The translations under genes and the position numbers were made by a program. The notes under the pieces were generated by a model. It made no database searches and had not been told where the DNA came from. It worked only from the letters and a program-made list of their open reading frames with translations. This document shows positions 18,355-25,474 of a stretch of DNA of 64,000 nucleotides, piece after piece. The DNA comes from Dyella sp. SG609 (GTDB lineage: Bacteria; Pseudomonadota; Gammaproteobacteria; Xanthomonadales; Rhodanobacteraceae). Numbering within the stretch: position 1 is the stretch's first letter; each line of letters opens with the position of its first letter. The stretch spans positions 124,001-188,000 of the forward strand of contig NZ_JAAZQJ010000003.1 in NCBI RefSeq assembly GCF_012275375.1, written 5' to 3'.

Positions 18355-19496
18355 CAGTTCATCTCCATGAAGAACAGCGCGGCCACGGCGTCCAGCAGGA
18401 TCACCACGAAGATCGACTGCACCACGCTGGAGGTGGTGTGCTCGCCCACCGACTGCGCGCTGCCGCTGACCTTGAAGCCTTCCAGGCAGCCGATCACCGC
18501 GATCAGGAAGGCGAAGACCGGCGCCTTGGACAGGCCGACCAGGAAATGGCGCACGCCGATGTCGGCCTTGAACAAGGTCAGGAACATGGTCGGCGAGATA
18601 TCCAGAGTGAGCGCGCATACCACCGCGCCGCCGGCCAGGCCCGACAGCATGGCCAGGAAGGTGAGCATCGGCAGCGATACCAGCAGGGCCAGCACGCGCG
18701 GCAGCACCAGCAGTTCCACCGGATCCAGGCCGAGCGCGCGGATCGCGTCGATCTCCTCGTTGGCCTTCATCGAGCCGATCTGCGCGGTAAAGGCGCTGGC
18801 GGTGCGGCCGGCCATCAGGATGGCGGTGAGCAGCACGCCGAATTCGCGCAGGAAGGAAAACGCGATCAGGTCCACCGTATAGATGGTGGCGCCGAAGTCG
18901 GCCAGCACGGTGGAACCGAGGAAGGCCACTACCGCGCCGACCATGAAGGTGAGCAGGGCCACGATCGGCACCGCGTCCAGCCCGGTCTGCTCCACGTGCG
19001 CCACCAGCGAGGTGACGCGCCAGCGGCGCGGGTGCGGCAGGCCGCGCGCCAGCGACTCCAGGGTCATGCCGATGAAACCTAGCAGCTGCAGCTGCTGGCG
19101 CCACACGCTGTCCATGGCGCGGCCGATGCGCGCCAGCACTTCGGTGATGGCGGAGTGGTGGCGGCGCGGTTTCTGCGGCGTGCGGTAGGCGTCGAGCGCC
19201 TTGCCTACGGTGTCGAGCAGGGCGCGCCGCGCGGGCGGCAGTCCGTCGGCCTGCGCCAGTTCGGCGACGCGGTCGGTGCCGAGCAGGCGCACCAGCAGCG
19301 AGGCGCCGGCGGTATCCAGCGCCGAAAGGCCGGCGAGGTCGATCTGCGTGCCTTGCGGCAGCGGGGCGGCGAAGGCATCGACGCGGCGTTCGAGTGCGGC
19401 GTAGTGGGCCAGGGTCCAGTCGCCGGCGACGCGCAGCCGCGGCGGTTGCGCGCTGGCATCGAGTTCGGCGCTTCCTGTCGCGGTCGATGGACTCAT
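18351..19496 (-). CDS. MlaE-like permease with N-terminal STAS domain
   Basis: The 381-residue protein has a STAS-like domain at about residues 15-95 (LRVAGDWTLAHY, LAGLSALDTAGASLLVRLL), then an MlaE permease domain with five or six helices: FMVGAVVAFLGSTVLADFGA, the family motif REFGVLLTAILMAGRTASAF and the coupling-helix region MKANEEIDAIRALGLDPVEL. In E. coli the STAS subunit is the separate protein MlaB; here it is fused. It leads a four-gene operon with ATPase, MCE protein and lipoprotein, and no MlaC-like periplasmic carrier is present. Confidence 0.94.
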   Translation of the reverse strand: MSPSTATGSAELDASAQPPRLRVAGDWTLAHYAALERRVDAFAAPLPQGTQIDLAGLSALDTAGASLLVRLLGTDRVAELAQADGLPPARRALLDTVGKALDAYRTPQKPRRHHSAITEVLARIGRAMDSVWRQQLQLLGFIGMTLESLARGLPHPRRWRVTSLVAHVEQTGLDAVPIVALLTFMVGAVVAFLGSTVLADFGATIYTVDLIAFSFLREFGVLLTAILMAGRTASAFTAQIGSMKANEEIDAIRALGLDPVELLVLPRVLALLVSLPMLTFLAMLSGLAGGAVVCALTLDISPTMFLTLFKADIGVRHFLVGLSKAPVFAFLIAVIGCLEGFKVSGSAQSVGEHTTSSVVQSIFVVILLDAVAALFFMEMNW

Positions 19497-19633
19497 GAAG
19501 AACGATCTTATAGGGCAGCGCCGTGTTTTGTATGCGCGGCGCCGTGAAGCAGCAGCCTACGGGAAAACGGCGACATCGTCCCGGACGTCCATGCGGCCGC
19601 GTACCTGCCGCCGCATCGCAGCATCGCCGCGGC

Positions 19634-19663
19634 TTGGAATGCGGTGCGGCGCCCGGCGATAAT
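19634..19663 (+). promoter_or_regulatory. Putative sigma70 promoter of gcvT
   Basis: TTGGAA (19634-19639) and GATAAT (19658-19663) are 18 bp apart and would start transcription about 20 bases before gcvT, leaving no room for a glycine riboswitch downstream. The 192-bp gap also holds a single GGACGTCC at 19583-19590. Confidence 0.5.
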
Positions 19664-19688
19664 GCGGCTTTTCCCCAGGCGCATTCCG

Positions 19689-20789
19689 ATGACCGAGAAG
19701 ACCGTACTCAATGCCACCCACCGCGCGCTCGGCGCGCGCATGGTCGATTTCGGCGGCTGGGACATGCCCATCAACTACGGCTCGCAGATCGAGGAGCACC
19801 ACGCGGTGCGCCAGGACGCCGGCATGTTCGACGTCTCGCACATGACCGTGGTCGACCTGCACGGCGCGCGCACCCGGGAGTTCCTGCGCCACCTGCTGGC
19901 CAACAACGTCGACAAGCTGAAGGTGCAGGGCAAGGCGCTGTACTCCTGCATGCTGGACGAGCAGGGCGGGGTGATCGACGACCTGATCGTGTATTTCTTC
20001 GACGACGCGCACTTCCGCCTGGTGGTGAACGCCGCCACCCGCGCCAAGGACCTGGCCTGGATCGAGCAGCAGGCCAAGGCCTTCGCCGTCGAGGTGAAGG
20101 AGCGGCCGGACTTCTCCATGATCGCCGTGCAGGGTCCGAACGCCCGCGACAAGACGATCGGCCTGCTGCACGAGGTGGACCGCGAGCGCATCCGCAAGCT
20201 CGGCAAGTTCGTCGCCGCCGCGGCGCAGGGTCCGCACGGCATGCCGCTGTTCATCGCCCGCACCGGCTACACCGGCGAGGACGGCTTCGAGATCCTGGTG
20301 CCGGAAGACCACGCCGTCGCGCTGTGGGAGGCACTGGCGGCGGCCGGCGTGAAGCCGGCGGGCCTCGGCGCGCGCGACACGCTGCGGCTGGAAGCCGGCA
20401 TGAACCTCTACGGCCAGGACATGGACGAGACCGTCAGCCCCTGGGAAGCCAACCTCGGCTGGACCATCGCACTGGACGAAGGCCGCGACTTCATCGGCCG
20501 CAAGGCGCTGGAAGCGCAGAAGGCCGCCGGCGTGAAGCGCGTGATGGTCGGCCTGGTGCTGGACGAGAAGGGCGTGCTGCGCCACGGCCAGAAGGTGCTC
20601 ACCGCCAACGGCGAGGGCGAGATCCTGTCCGGCAGCTTCGCGCCGACGCTCAACAAGGCGGTGGCGTTCGCGCGCATTCCGGCCGGCGATCCTGGCGAGG
20701 TGCGGGTGGACATCCGCGGCCGCGAGGTGCCGGTGCGCGTGGTGAAGTACCCGTTCGTGCGCGACGGCAAGCCCTGCGAAGGCATCTGA
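19689..20789 (+). CDS. gcvT: Glycine cleavage system T protein (aminomethyltransferase)
   Basis: The 366-residue T protein transfers the aminomethyl carbon from lipoylated H protein to tetrahydrofolate, releasing ammonia. Landmarks are [21 protein letters not shown] at the start (folate pocket), MFDVSHM, the [16 protein letters not shown] motif near 195 and [25 protein letters not shown]. The start is ATG 19689; an upstream in-frame ATG at 19644 lies in the promoter. gcvH follows after 104 bp, while gcvP is not in this window. Confidence 0.97.
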   Translation: MTEKTVLNATHRALGARMVDFGGWDMPINYGSQIEEHHAVRQDAGMFDVSHMTVVDLHGARTREFLRHLLANNVDKLKVQGKALYSCMLDEQGGVIDDLIVYFFDDAHFRLVVNAATRAKDLAWIEQQAKAFAVEVKERPDFSMIAVQGPNARDKTIGLLHEVDRERIRKLGKFVAAAAQGPHGMPLFIARTGYTGEDGFEILVPEDHAVALWEALAAAGVKPAGLGARDTLRLEAGMNLYGQDMDETVSPWEANLGWTIALDEGRDFIGRKALEAQKAAGVKRVMVGLVLDEKGVLRHGQKVLTANGEGEILSGSFAPTLNKAVAFARIPAGDPGEVRVDIRGREVPVRVVKYPFVRDGKPCEGI

Positions 20790-20804
20790 AGCGGCGGCCG
20801 AGTG

Positions 20805-20832
20805 TTGCCCTTCCGGTGAAGCGGCTTAGAAT
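20805..20832 (+). promoter_or_regulatory. Putative promoter of gcvH
   Basis: TTGCCC (20805-20810) and TAGAAT (20827-20832) are 16 bp apart between gcvT and gcvH, suggesting gcvH can be transcribed separately. Confidence 0.4.
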
Positions 20833-20893
20833 GCCGCGCATCGTCTGACCCCCATACCACCCAACCTCCTTCAACCCAGGACTGGACCCGATC

Positions 20894-21289
20894 ATGAGCG
20901 AGATTCCCGGCGATCTGAAATTCCTCAAGTCCCACGAGTGGGCTCGCGCCGAAGACAACGGCAACGTCCGCGTGGGCATCTCCGACCATGCCCAGGGCCA
21001 GCTCGGCGACGTGGTGTACGTGGAGCTGCCCGAAGTCGGCGCCAGCGTGCAGGTCGGCCACGGCGTGGCGACGGTGGAATCGGTCAAGGCCGCTTCCGAC
21101 ATCTACACGCCGGTGTCCGGCGAGATCGTCGAGGTCAACGAGGCGCTGGCCGACTCGCCCGAGACCATCAACGAAGACGCCTATGGCGAAGGCTGGCTGT
21201 TCGTGGTGAAGCCGAGCGATCGCGCCGAGCTCAACGAACTGCTCGACGCCGACGCGTATGCCGAGCAGCTGGAGAACGAAGACCACTGA
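20894..21289 (+). CDS. gcvH: Glycine cleavage system H protein (lipoyl carrier)
   Basis: The 131-residue H protein begins [16 protein letters not shown] and has the lipoylation motif [20 protein letters not shown], in which the lysine of ESVKA carries lipoate. The C-terminal [12 protein letters not shown] matches the family. It shuttles the aminomethyl group between the P and T proteins. It is followed by a strong terminator. Confidence 0.98.
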   Translation: MSEIPGDLKFLKSHEWARAEDNGNVRVGISDHAQGQLGDVVYVELPEVGASVQVGHGVATVESVKAASDIYTPVSGEIVEVNEALADSPETINEDAYGEGWLFVVKPSDRAELNELLDADAYAEQLENEDH

Positions 21290-21316
21290 TCGCGAATGCG
21301 CGAAAGTGGATCGAAC

Positions 21317-21345
21317 GACGGCCGCGCAAGCGGCCGTCGGTTTGT
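21317..21345 (+). terminator. Terminator of gcvH
   Basis: Perfect 9-bp stem GACGGCCGC-GCAA-GCGGCCGTC followed by GGTTTGTGTG, 28 bp after the gcvH stop. Confidence 0.7.
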
Positions 21346-21794
21346 GTGAGGCGGCTCGCGCGAGAAGCTCGATCGAGGAGCTCGACGGAGCCGGTCGCGG
21401 GGGGATGGCGGCCCTCGGGCGGGTCGGAAGGGTCGCCGAGGGGCCTCCGGTCGAAATTCGTTCATCCACCCGAAAACACCCCCGCGAGGGGTCTAAGCCC
21501 TTGCTCGCCAAGGGGTTAGGCGTTCAGCTTGATTGGCTCACGCGATTATGAGCGAGTGGCGCGGAATAGCGCGTTTTATGCGGGATTTAGGCCGGTTTTT
21601 GATTTTTTCCGATTTTCTCGTATGGCCGTATGGACGTCCAAACGGATAATCCATTCCGGACCCGCGGAGCCTTGTGGGACGGGGCTTCCGGGGTGGATGC
21701 GGCAGGTCGGCCGGATTGAATTCCCGGTTGAAATCAATTGACAGCCGAAATAATCGGGAATAGTTTTCGCACCAGATAACGGGGAACAGGCGTT
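21346..21794 (+). promoter_or_regulatory. AT-richer upstream region of metJ with two met-box-like 8-mers and two candidate promoters
   Basis: No gene is visible between the gcvH terminator and the MetJ-like gene. The second half is clearly richer in A+T than its surroundings. Adjacent 8-mers GGACGTCC (21632-21639) and AAACGGAT (21640-21647) resemble the MetJ operator consensus AGACGTCT. Candidate promoters are TTGAAA (21728) -17- TAATCG (21751) and TTGACA (21738) -17- TAGTTT (21761). A small hairpin, CCCTTG-CTCGC-CAAGGG, lies at 21498-21514. The met-box-like pair is about 90 bp above the better promoters, so repression from there would need looping or an unrecognised upstream promoter; GATAAT at 21645 overlaps the boxes but has no good -35. 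Confidence 0.45.
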
Positions 21795-22349
21795 ATGGCA
21801 CCATCGAAGTTCATCAAGCCGTATGTGGAACACGGCGAGAAAGCCGGAGCGGTACGCAAGATCACCGTCTCCATTCCGGTCCACGTTTTGCGGCTGCTGT
21901 CGGACGAACGTACCCGTCGTCAAGTGAACAATTTAAGGCACGCCACCAACAGCGATCTGCTGGTTGAGGCGTTCCTACATGCTTTTACTGGGCAACCACT
22001 GCCAACTGATGAGGAGCTGAGACGAACTATGGCCACTGCCAAGAAAGCTGCGAAGAAACCGGCCGCCAAGAAGGCTGCCAAGAAGACCACCGCGAAGAAG
22101 GCCGCTACCAAGCGTCCGGTCGCGAAGAAGCCGGCCGCCAAGAAGGCCGTCAAGAAGACTGCGAAGAAGGCTGCCGCGCGCAAGCGTCCGGCTGCTGCCA
22201 AGAAGGCGTCCGTCAAGAAGGTCGCCGTGAAGAAGGTTGCCAAGAAGGCCGCCAAGAAGGTTGCCAAGAAGCGCACCGTGAAGAAGGCTGCCGCTGCCAA
22301 GGTGGTCAAGGCCACCAAGACGGCCAAGCCCAAGGCTGCCAAGAAGTAA
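21795..22349 (+). CDS. metJ: MetJ-family methionine repressor with a histone H1-like Ala/Lys-rich C-terminal tail
   Basis: Residues about 8-76 read as a MetJ ribbon-helix-helix repressor: [53 protein letters not shown]. As I recall E. coli MetJ, this core is nearly identical. The usual C-terminal ~30 residues are replaced by about 105 residues of AAKK-type repeats ([29 protein letters not shown]), like the DNA-compacting tails of histone H1-like, HC2 or AlgP proteins. MetJ binds tandem 8-bp met boxes with SAM as corepressor; the tail would add strong non-specific DNA affinity. The two parts share one frame with no stop. An in-frame ATG at 22029, 12 bases after GAGGAG, could also yield the tail alone. 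Confidence 0.9.
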   Translation: MAPSKFIKPYVEHGEKAGAVRKITVSIPVHVLRLLSDERTRRQVNNLRHATNSDLLVEAFLHAFTGQPLPTDEELRRTMATAKKAAKKPAAKKAAKKTTAKKAATKRPVAKKPAAKKAVKKTAKKAAARKRPAAAKKASVKKVAVKKVAKKAAKKVAKKRTVKKAAAAKVVKATKTAKPKAAKK

Positions 22350-22381
22350 GCACGACTAAAAAAGCTTTACCTCGATTTTCT

Positions 22382-22407
22382 CTCCCTGCGGTGCCCAGCG
22401 CAGGGAG
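22382..22407. terminator. Hairpin downstream of metJ
   Basis: CTCCCTGCG-GTGCCCAG-CGCAGGGAG is a perfect 9-bp stem 32 bp after the stop. It lacks a T run, so it may stabilise the 3' end rather than terminate. Confidence 0.45.
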
Positions 22408-22427
22408 GGGCACTTCGAAAAAGTTTT

Positions 22428-22460
22428 CGTCCCGGCCTTCGTGCCGGGACGCTTCGTTTC
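22428..22460 (+). terminator. Second hairpin downstream of metJ, terminator-like
   Basis: CGTCCCGGC-CTTCGT-GCCGGGACG is a perfect 9-bp stem followed by CTTCGTTTC. The remaining ~240 bp up to the next gene hold one GGACGTCC (22501-22508) and no convincing gene. Confidence 0.5.
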
Positions 22461-22703
22461 AGGGGTATGGAAATGGCCGGCGCACGCGCCCACAGGGTCC
22501 GGACGTCCGTTTTCCGTCGCCATCCGGCCGGCCGCCGCTAGCGCATTCCCCCTTCCAGCACCGTGAAATTAAGCGCGATTTGCCGTAGTGCTGCATTGCG
22601 GTTACCTTTCGCGTATCCGCGCCGCGGCAGGCCGGGGGGTCCGCCGCTCCTGGGTACACAGGGGGAAAAAGCGCGGGTATCTGATGACACTCAGCGAGAG
22701 ACC

Positions 22704-23732
22704 ATGGATACCCGATACATACGTCATGCGCGCACGCACGCGCGCGGGGCTATCCAGCCCATTGTCATAGCCGTCCTGGTGGTCGTCGTCGTGTTGGCGG
22801 CAGCGGCCTGGTTCCTCATCATCAAACCGCATCAGGACCTGATGCAGGCGGACAACGGCGGACATCCGTCCACGCCGGTCTCGGCCGGTACGGAAGCGGC
22901 GCCGCCGCCGGCGAACGTGGAGGCGATGAGCGTCAACCAGCTGCTCGCCGAAGCGCGCCGCGCCATGAACGAGCAGCGCCTGCTCGCGCCGGCCGGCAAC
23001 AATGCGTTCGAGTTCTACCAGAAGGTGCTGCAGAAGCAGCCCGGCAACCAGGTGGCCACCGACGCGCTGCGCGAAACCTTCCCGTTCGCCGCCAACGCGG
23101 CCGAGCAGGCCATCAACCAGCGCGACTTCAACGATGCGCAGCGCCAGATCGACCTGCTGGCCAAGGCGGATCCGGCCAACTACACGCTGACCATCCTGCG
23201 CTCCAAGCTGGACGCCCAGCGCAAGCTGCTCGACCGCGAACAGCAGCTGGCCGCCGACAAGGAGAAGCAGGCGCAATTGGCCGCCCAGAAGGCCGCCGCG
23301 GACAAGGCCGAAGCCGACCGCCAGGCCGAGCTGAAGACCCAGCAGGCCGCCGCCGCCGAGCAGGCGCGCGTGGCGCAGGCGCGCCAGGCGCAGCAGCAGC
23401 AGGCCGAAGCCGCCCGCCAGCCGCAGGTCGCGGCACCGGCGGCCGCCGCACCCAGCGATGCGGCGACGCATGGCGCGGTGCTGGTGAAGAACACCGCGCC
23501 GCGCTATCCGACCGCGGCGATGCGTTCCAACCAGGAAGGCTGGGTGGAGCTGTCGTTCACCATCACGACCGGCGGCGACGTCAGCGACGTGAAGGTGGTC
23601 GACGCGCAGCCGCGCCACGTGTTCGACCGCGCGGCGATCGACGCGGTGAGCCGCTGGAAGTACCAGCCGGCGACCCAGGACGGCACGCCGGTGGCATCGA
23701 CCAAGCGCCAGCGCATCGAGTTCAAGCTGTAA
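22704..23732 (+). CDS. TonB-family energy transducer-like protein
   Basis: The 342-residue protein has a short basic N-terminus, one membrane helix (PIVIAVLVVVVVLAAAAWFLI) and a linker. A long Ala/Gln/Lys helical region follows at about 175-255 (AADKEKQAQLAAQKAAADKA), and then a TonB C-terminal domain from about 260 (NTAPRYPTAAMRSNQEGWVE, AIDAVSRWKYQPA). TonB proteins link the proton motive force to outer-membrane receptors. The usual Pro-rich spacer is replaced by an Ala/Gln/Lys helix, and no ExbB/ExbD is adjacent. ATG 22704 follows GCGAGAGACC; longer starts lack support. Confidence 0.85.
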   Translation: MDTRYIRHARTHARGAIQPIVIAVLVVVVVLAAAAWFLIIKPHQDLMQADNGGHPSTPVSAGTEAAPPPANVEAMSVNQLLAEARRAMNEQRLLAPAGNNAFEFYQKVLQKQPGNQVATDALRETFPFAANAAEQAINQRDFNDAQRQIDLLAKADPANYTLTILRSKLDAQRKLLDREQQLAADKEKQAQLAAQKAAADKAEADRQAELKTQQAAAAEQARVAQARQAQQQQAEAARQPQVAAPAAAAPSDAATHGAVLVKNTAPRYPTAAMRSNQEGWVELSFTITTGGDVSDVKVVDAQPRHVFDRAAIDAVSRWKYQPATQDGTPVASTKRQRIEFKL

Positions 23733-23755
23733 GGCCGGGCGACCGGCAGACGAAG

Positions 23756-23785
23756 GAGGCGCCGCATTGCGGCGCCTCTTTTTTT
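23756..23785 (+). terminator. Rho-independent terminator of the TonB-like gene
   Basis: GAGGCGCCGC-ATT-GCGGCGCCTC followed by seven T residues. Confidence 0.95.
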
Positions 23786-23811
23786 GCGCGCGGGTTGCGT
23801 GCGCGGCCGAT

Positions 23812-23836
23812 AAAAAAGGCGCCACCAGGGCGCCTT
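23812..23836 (-). terminator. Rho-independent terminator of the serine hydrolase gene
   Basis: On the minus strand AAGGCGCC-CTGGT-GGCGCCTT is followed by TTTTAT, 22 bp past the serine hydrolase stop. It sits back to back with the plus-strand terminator. Confidence 0.85.
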
Positions 23837-23858
23837 CTGCGGATCCGCGGCTACCAGC

Positions 23859-25316
23859 TCAGCGCCGATGCCCGCGCTTGCTCGATGCGGCCTTGGTGCC
23901 GCCGCTCTTGCGCGCCTTGAGCTTGCCCTTGCCGGTCGACTTGGCCGCCGCGACCACCGGTGCATCGCTCTCGACGCCGGCCCAGTCCACGTGCTCCAGG
24001 CCCAGCATGCTGTCGAACACCATCGGCATCAGGCCGGACGGCATCGGGCTGGCGGAATTCCACATCGTCACCACGCCCGTGCGGTACTTCGGAAAGAAAC
24101 CGATCATGGTGCGGTAACCCTCGACCGCGCCCGCATGGAAGATCAGCGTCTCGCCGCCGTACTGGAACACGCGCCAGCCGAGCGCGTACGAGGCCTCGGT
24201 CAGCCGCTCGCGGCGCCACGGGGTGGAGCGCAGCTCCACCGGCGTGCTCACTTCCGGCGCGTGCAGGGTTTCCAGCAGCCTGGGCGGAAGGACGTCCGGA
24301 CGGCCGCCCATCTGCGCCACCAGCCACTGCTCCATGTCGCGCAGGCTGGCGTTGACGCCGGCGGCGGGGGCCACGCGGTAGTAGGCCTCCTTCGGCTCGA
24401 ACGGACGCCAGGTGCCGGCGCCCGCGGGGCGGTGCGGGCGCGCCCAGCTTGCGCTGTTCTCCAGCGCCTCGCGGCCGTAGCTGGCGGTCTTCATGCCGAG
24501 CGGGAAGAAGATGCGCTTGTCGACCTGGCGGTAGAAGAAGTCGCCGGTCATGCCGTAGATCACGTCGCCGATCATGCTGAAGGCCACGTTCTGGTAGCCA
24601 TAGCACTGGCCGACGCCGCAGGTCATCTTCACTTCGTCGAGCCGGCGCACCAGCTCCTCGTAGGGCACGTCGCCTTCGAGCATGTTGTCGTAGGTGTTGC
24701 GCGGCAGGCCCAGGCGCTGGCCGAGGATGTCGCGCACGGTGGCCTTCTCGGCGGCCGCGGCGTCCTTGAGCTTGAAGAACGGCAGCACGTCGGCCAGCCT
24801 GGTGTCCCAGCTGAAGCGACCGTCGTTCACCAGCACGCCGGCCACCGCGGTGGCGAAGGCCTTGGACAGCGAGGCGAGGCGGAACACCGTCTCCGGCGTG
24901 ATCGGCTCCTGCGTGCTGGCGTTGGCGTAACCCAGCGTGTGCTCGTACACCACTTTGTTGTCCACCACGATCGCGGTGGCCAGGCCGGCGACGGCGTGGC
25001 GTTCGTCGAGCTTCTGCAGCCAGTCCTGGTAGGCGGCGACGGTGGCCTTGATCCGATCGTCCGGCAGGTGCTGCGGCGCGGGATTCGCGCTCTGCATGGA
25101 CACCTGCGGCTGGGTCGGCGGCGGCGTCACCTGCGAAGGAATCGCGACCTGGGGCAAGGCACCGTGGGGCAAGGTGGCCTGGGGCGAGCTGGCTTGAGGT
25201 GGACTGGCCTGAGATAAGCCGGCCTGAGCCGGCGCGGACGCGGCTTCGGCGGGGAGTGGACCGCCGGCGAGGCCGAGCACACCGGCGATCAACAGAAAGA
25301 GATGGCGAAACTGCAT
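23859..25316 (-). CDS. Exported serine hydrolase of the beta-lactamase/penicillin-binding (class C) family
   Basis: The 485-residue product has a signal peptide (HLFLLIAGVLGLAGGPLPAEA), then a low-complexity Gln/Ala/Pro segment of short degenerate repeats at about 28-75. The hydrolase domain has a serine nucleophile in RLASLSKAFATA (SxxK), a tyrosine in YGYQNVAFS (YxN) and HAGAVEG replacing the third KTG box (HxG). This triad is typical of esterase/DD-peptidase-like family members rather than true beta-lactamases. The last ~35 residues are a Lys/Arg-rich tail (KSTGKGKLKARKSGG). Secreted or periplasmic; substrate unknown. Confidence 0.88.
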   Translation of the reverse strand: MQFRHLFLLIAGVLGLAGGPLPAEAASAPAQAGLSQASPPQASSPQATLPHGALPQVAIPSQVTPPPTQPQVSMQSANPAPQHLPDDRIKATVAAYQDWLQKLDERHAVAGLATAIVVDNKVVYEHTLGYANASTQEPITPETVFRLASLSKAFATAVAGVLVNDGRFSWDTRLADVLPFFKLKDAAAAEKATVRDILGQRLGLPRNTYDNMLEGDVPYEELVRRLDEVKMTCGVGQCYGYQNVAFSMIGDVIYGMTGDFFYRQVDKRIFFPLGMKTASYGREALENSASWARPHRPAGAGTWRPFEPKEAYYRVAPAAGVNASLRDMEQWLVAQMGGRPDVLPPRLLETLHAPEVSTPVELRSTPWRRERLTEASYALGWRVFQYGGETLIFHAGAVEGYRTMIGFFPKYRTGVVTMWNSASPMPSGLMPMVFDSMLGLEHVDWAGVESDAPVVAAAKSTGKGKLKARKSGGTKAASSKRGHRR

Positions 25317-25474
25317 GCTGCTCTGGCGTCGTATGGGCGCCGCTGGCGCCGTAAACGGGAGTACCTGGATTCCCTGAGGCTATCGGCGGGATCCTTCCCG
25401 GTTTTAGACATTCCAATTGTGGGGCACTTCGTGCCGCTCTACAACGGACCGCCGTCGGCCTGCCGTGGCCCCAG

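Noticed and set aside
19497-19688. Glycine riboswitch ahead of gcvT
   Set aside because: No paired glycine-aptamer cores are visible, and the likely promoter leaves only a ~20-base leader.
22563-22703. N-terminal extension of the TonB-like protein
   Set aside because: The extra residues are not hydrophobic or family-like, and ATG 22704 with its GAGAG site directly precedes the membrane helix.
24290-24305. Met-box-like tandem GGACGTCC-GGACGGCC
   Set aside because: It lies deep inside the serine hydrolase coding sequence, far from any promoter or methionine gene; chance occurrence in GC-rich DNA is likely.
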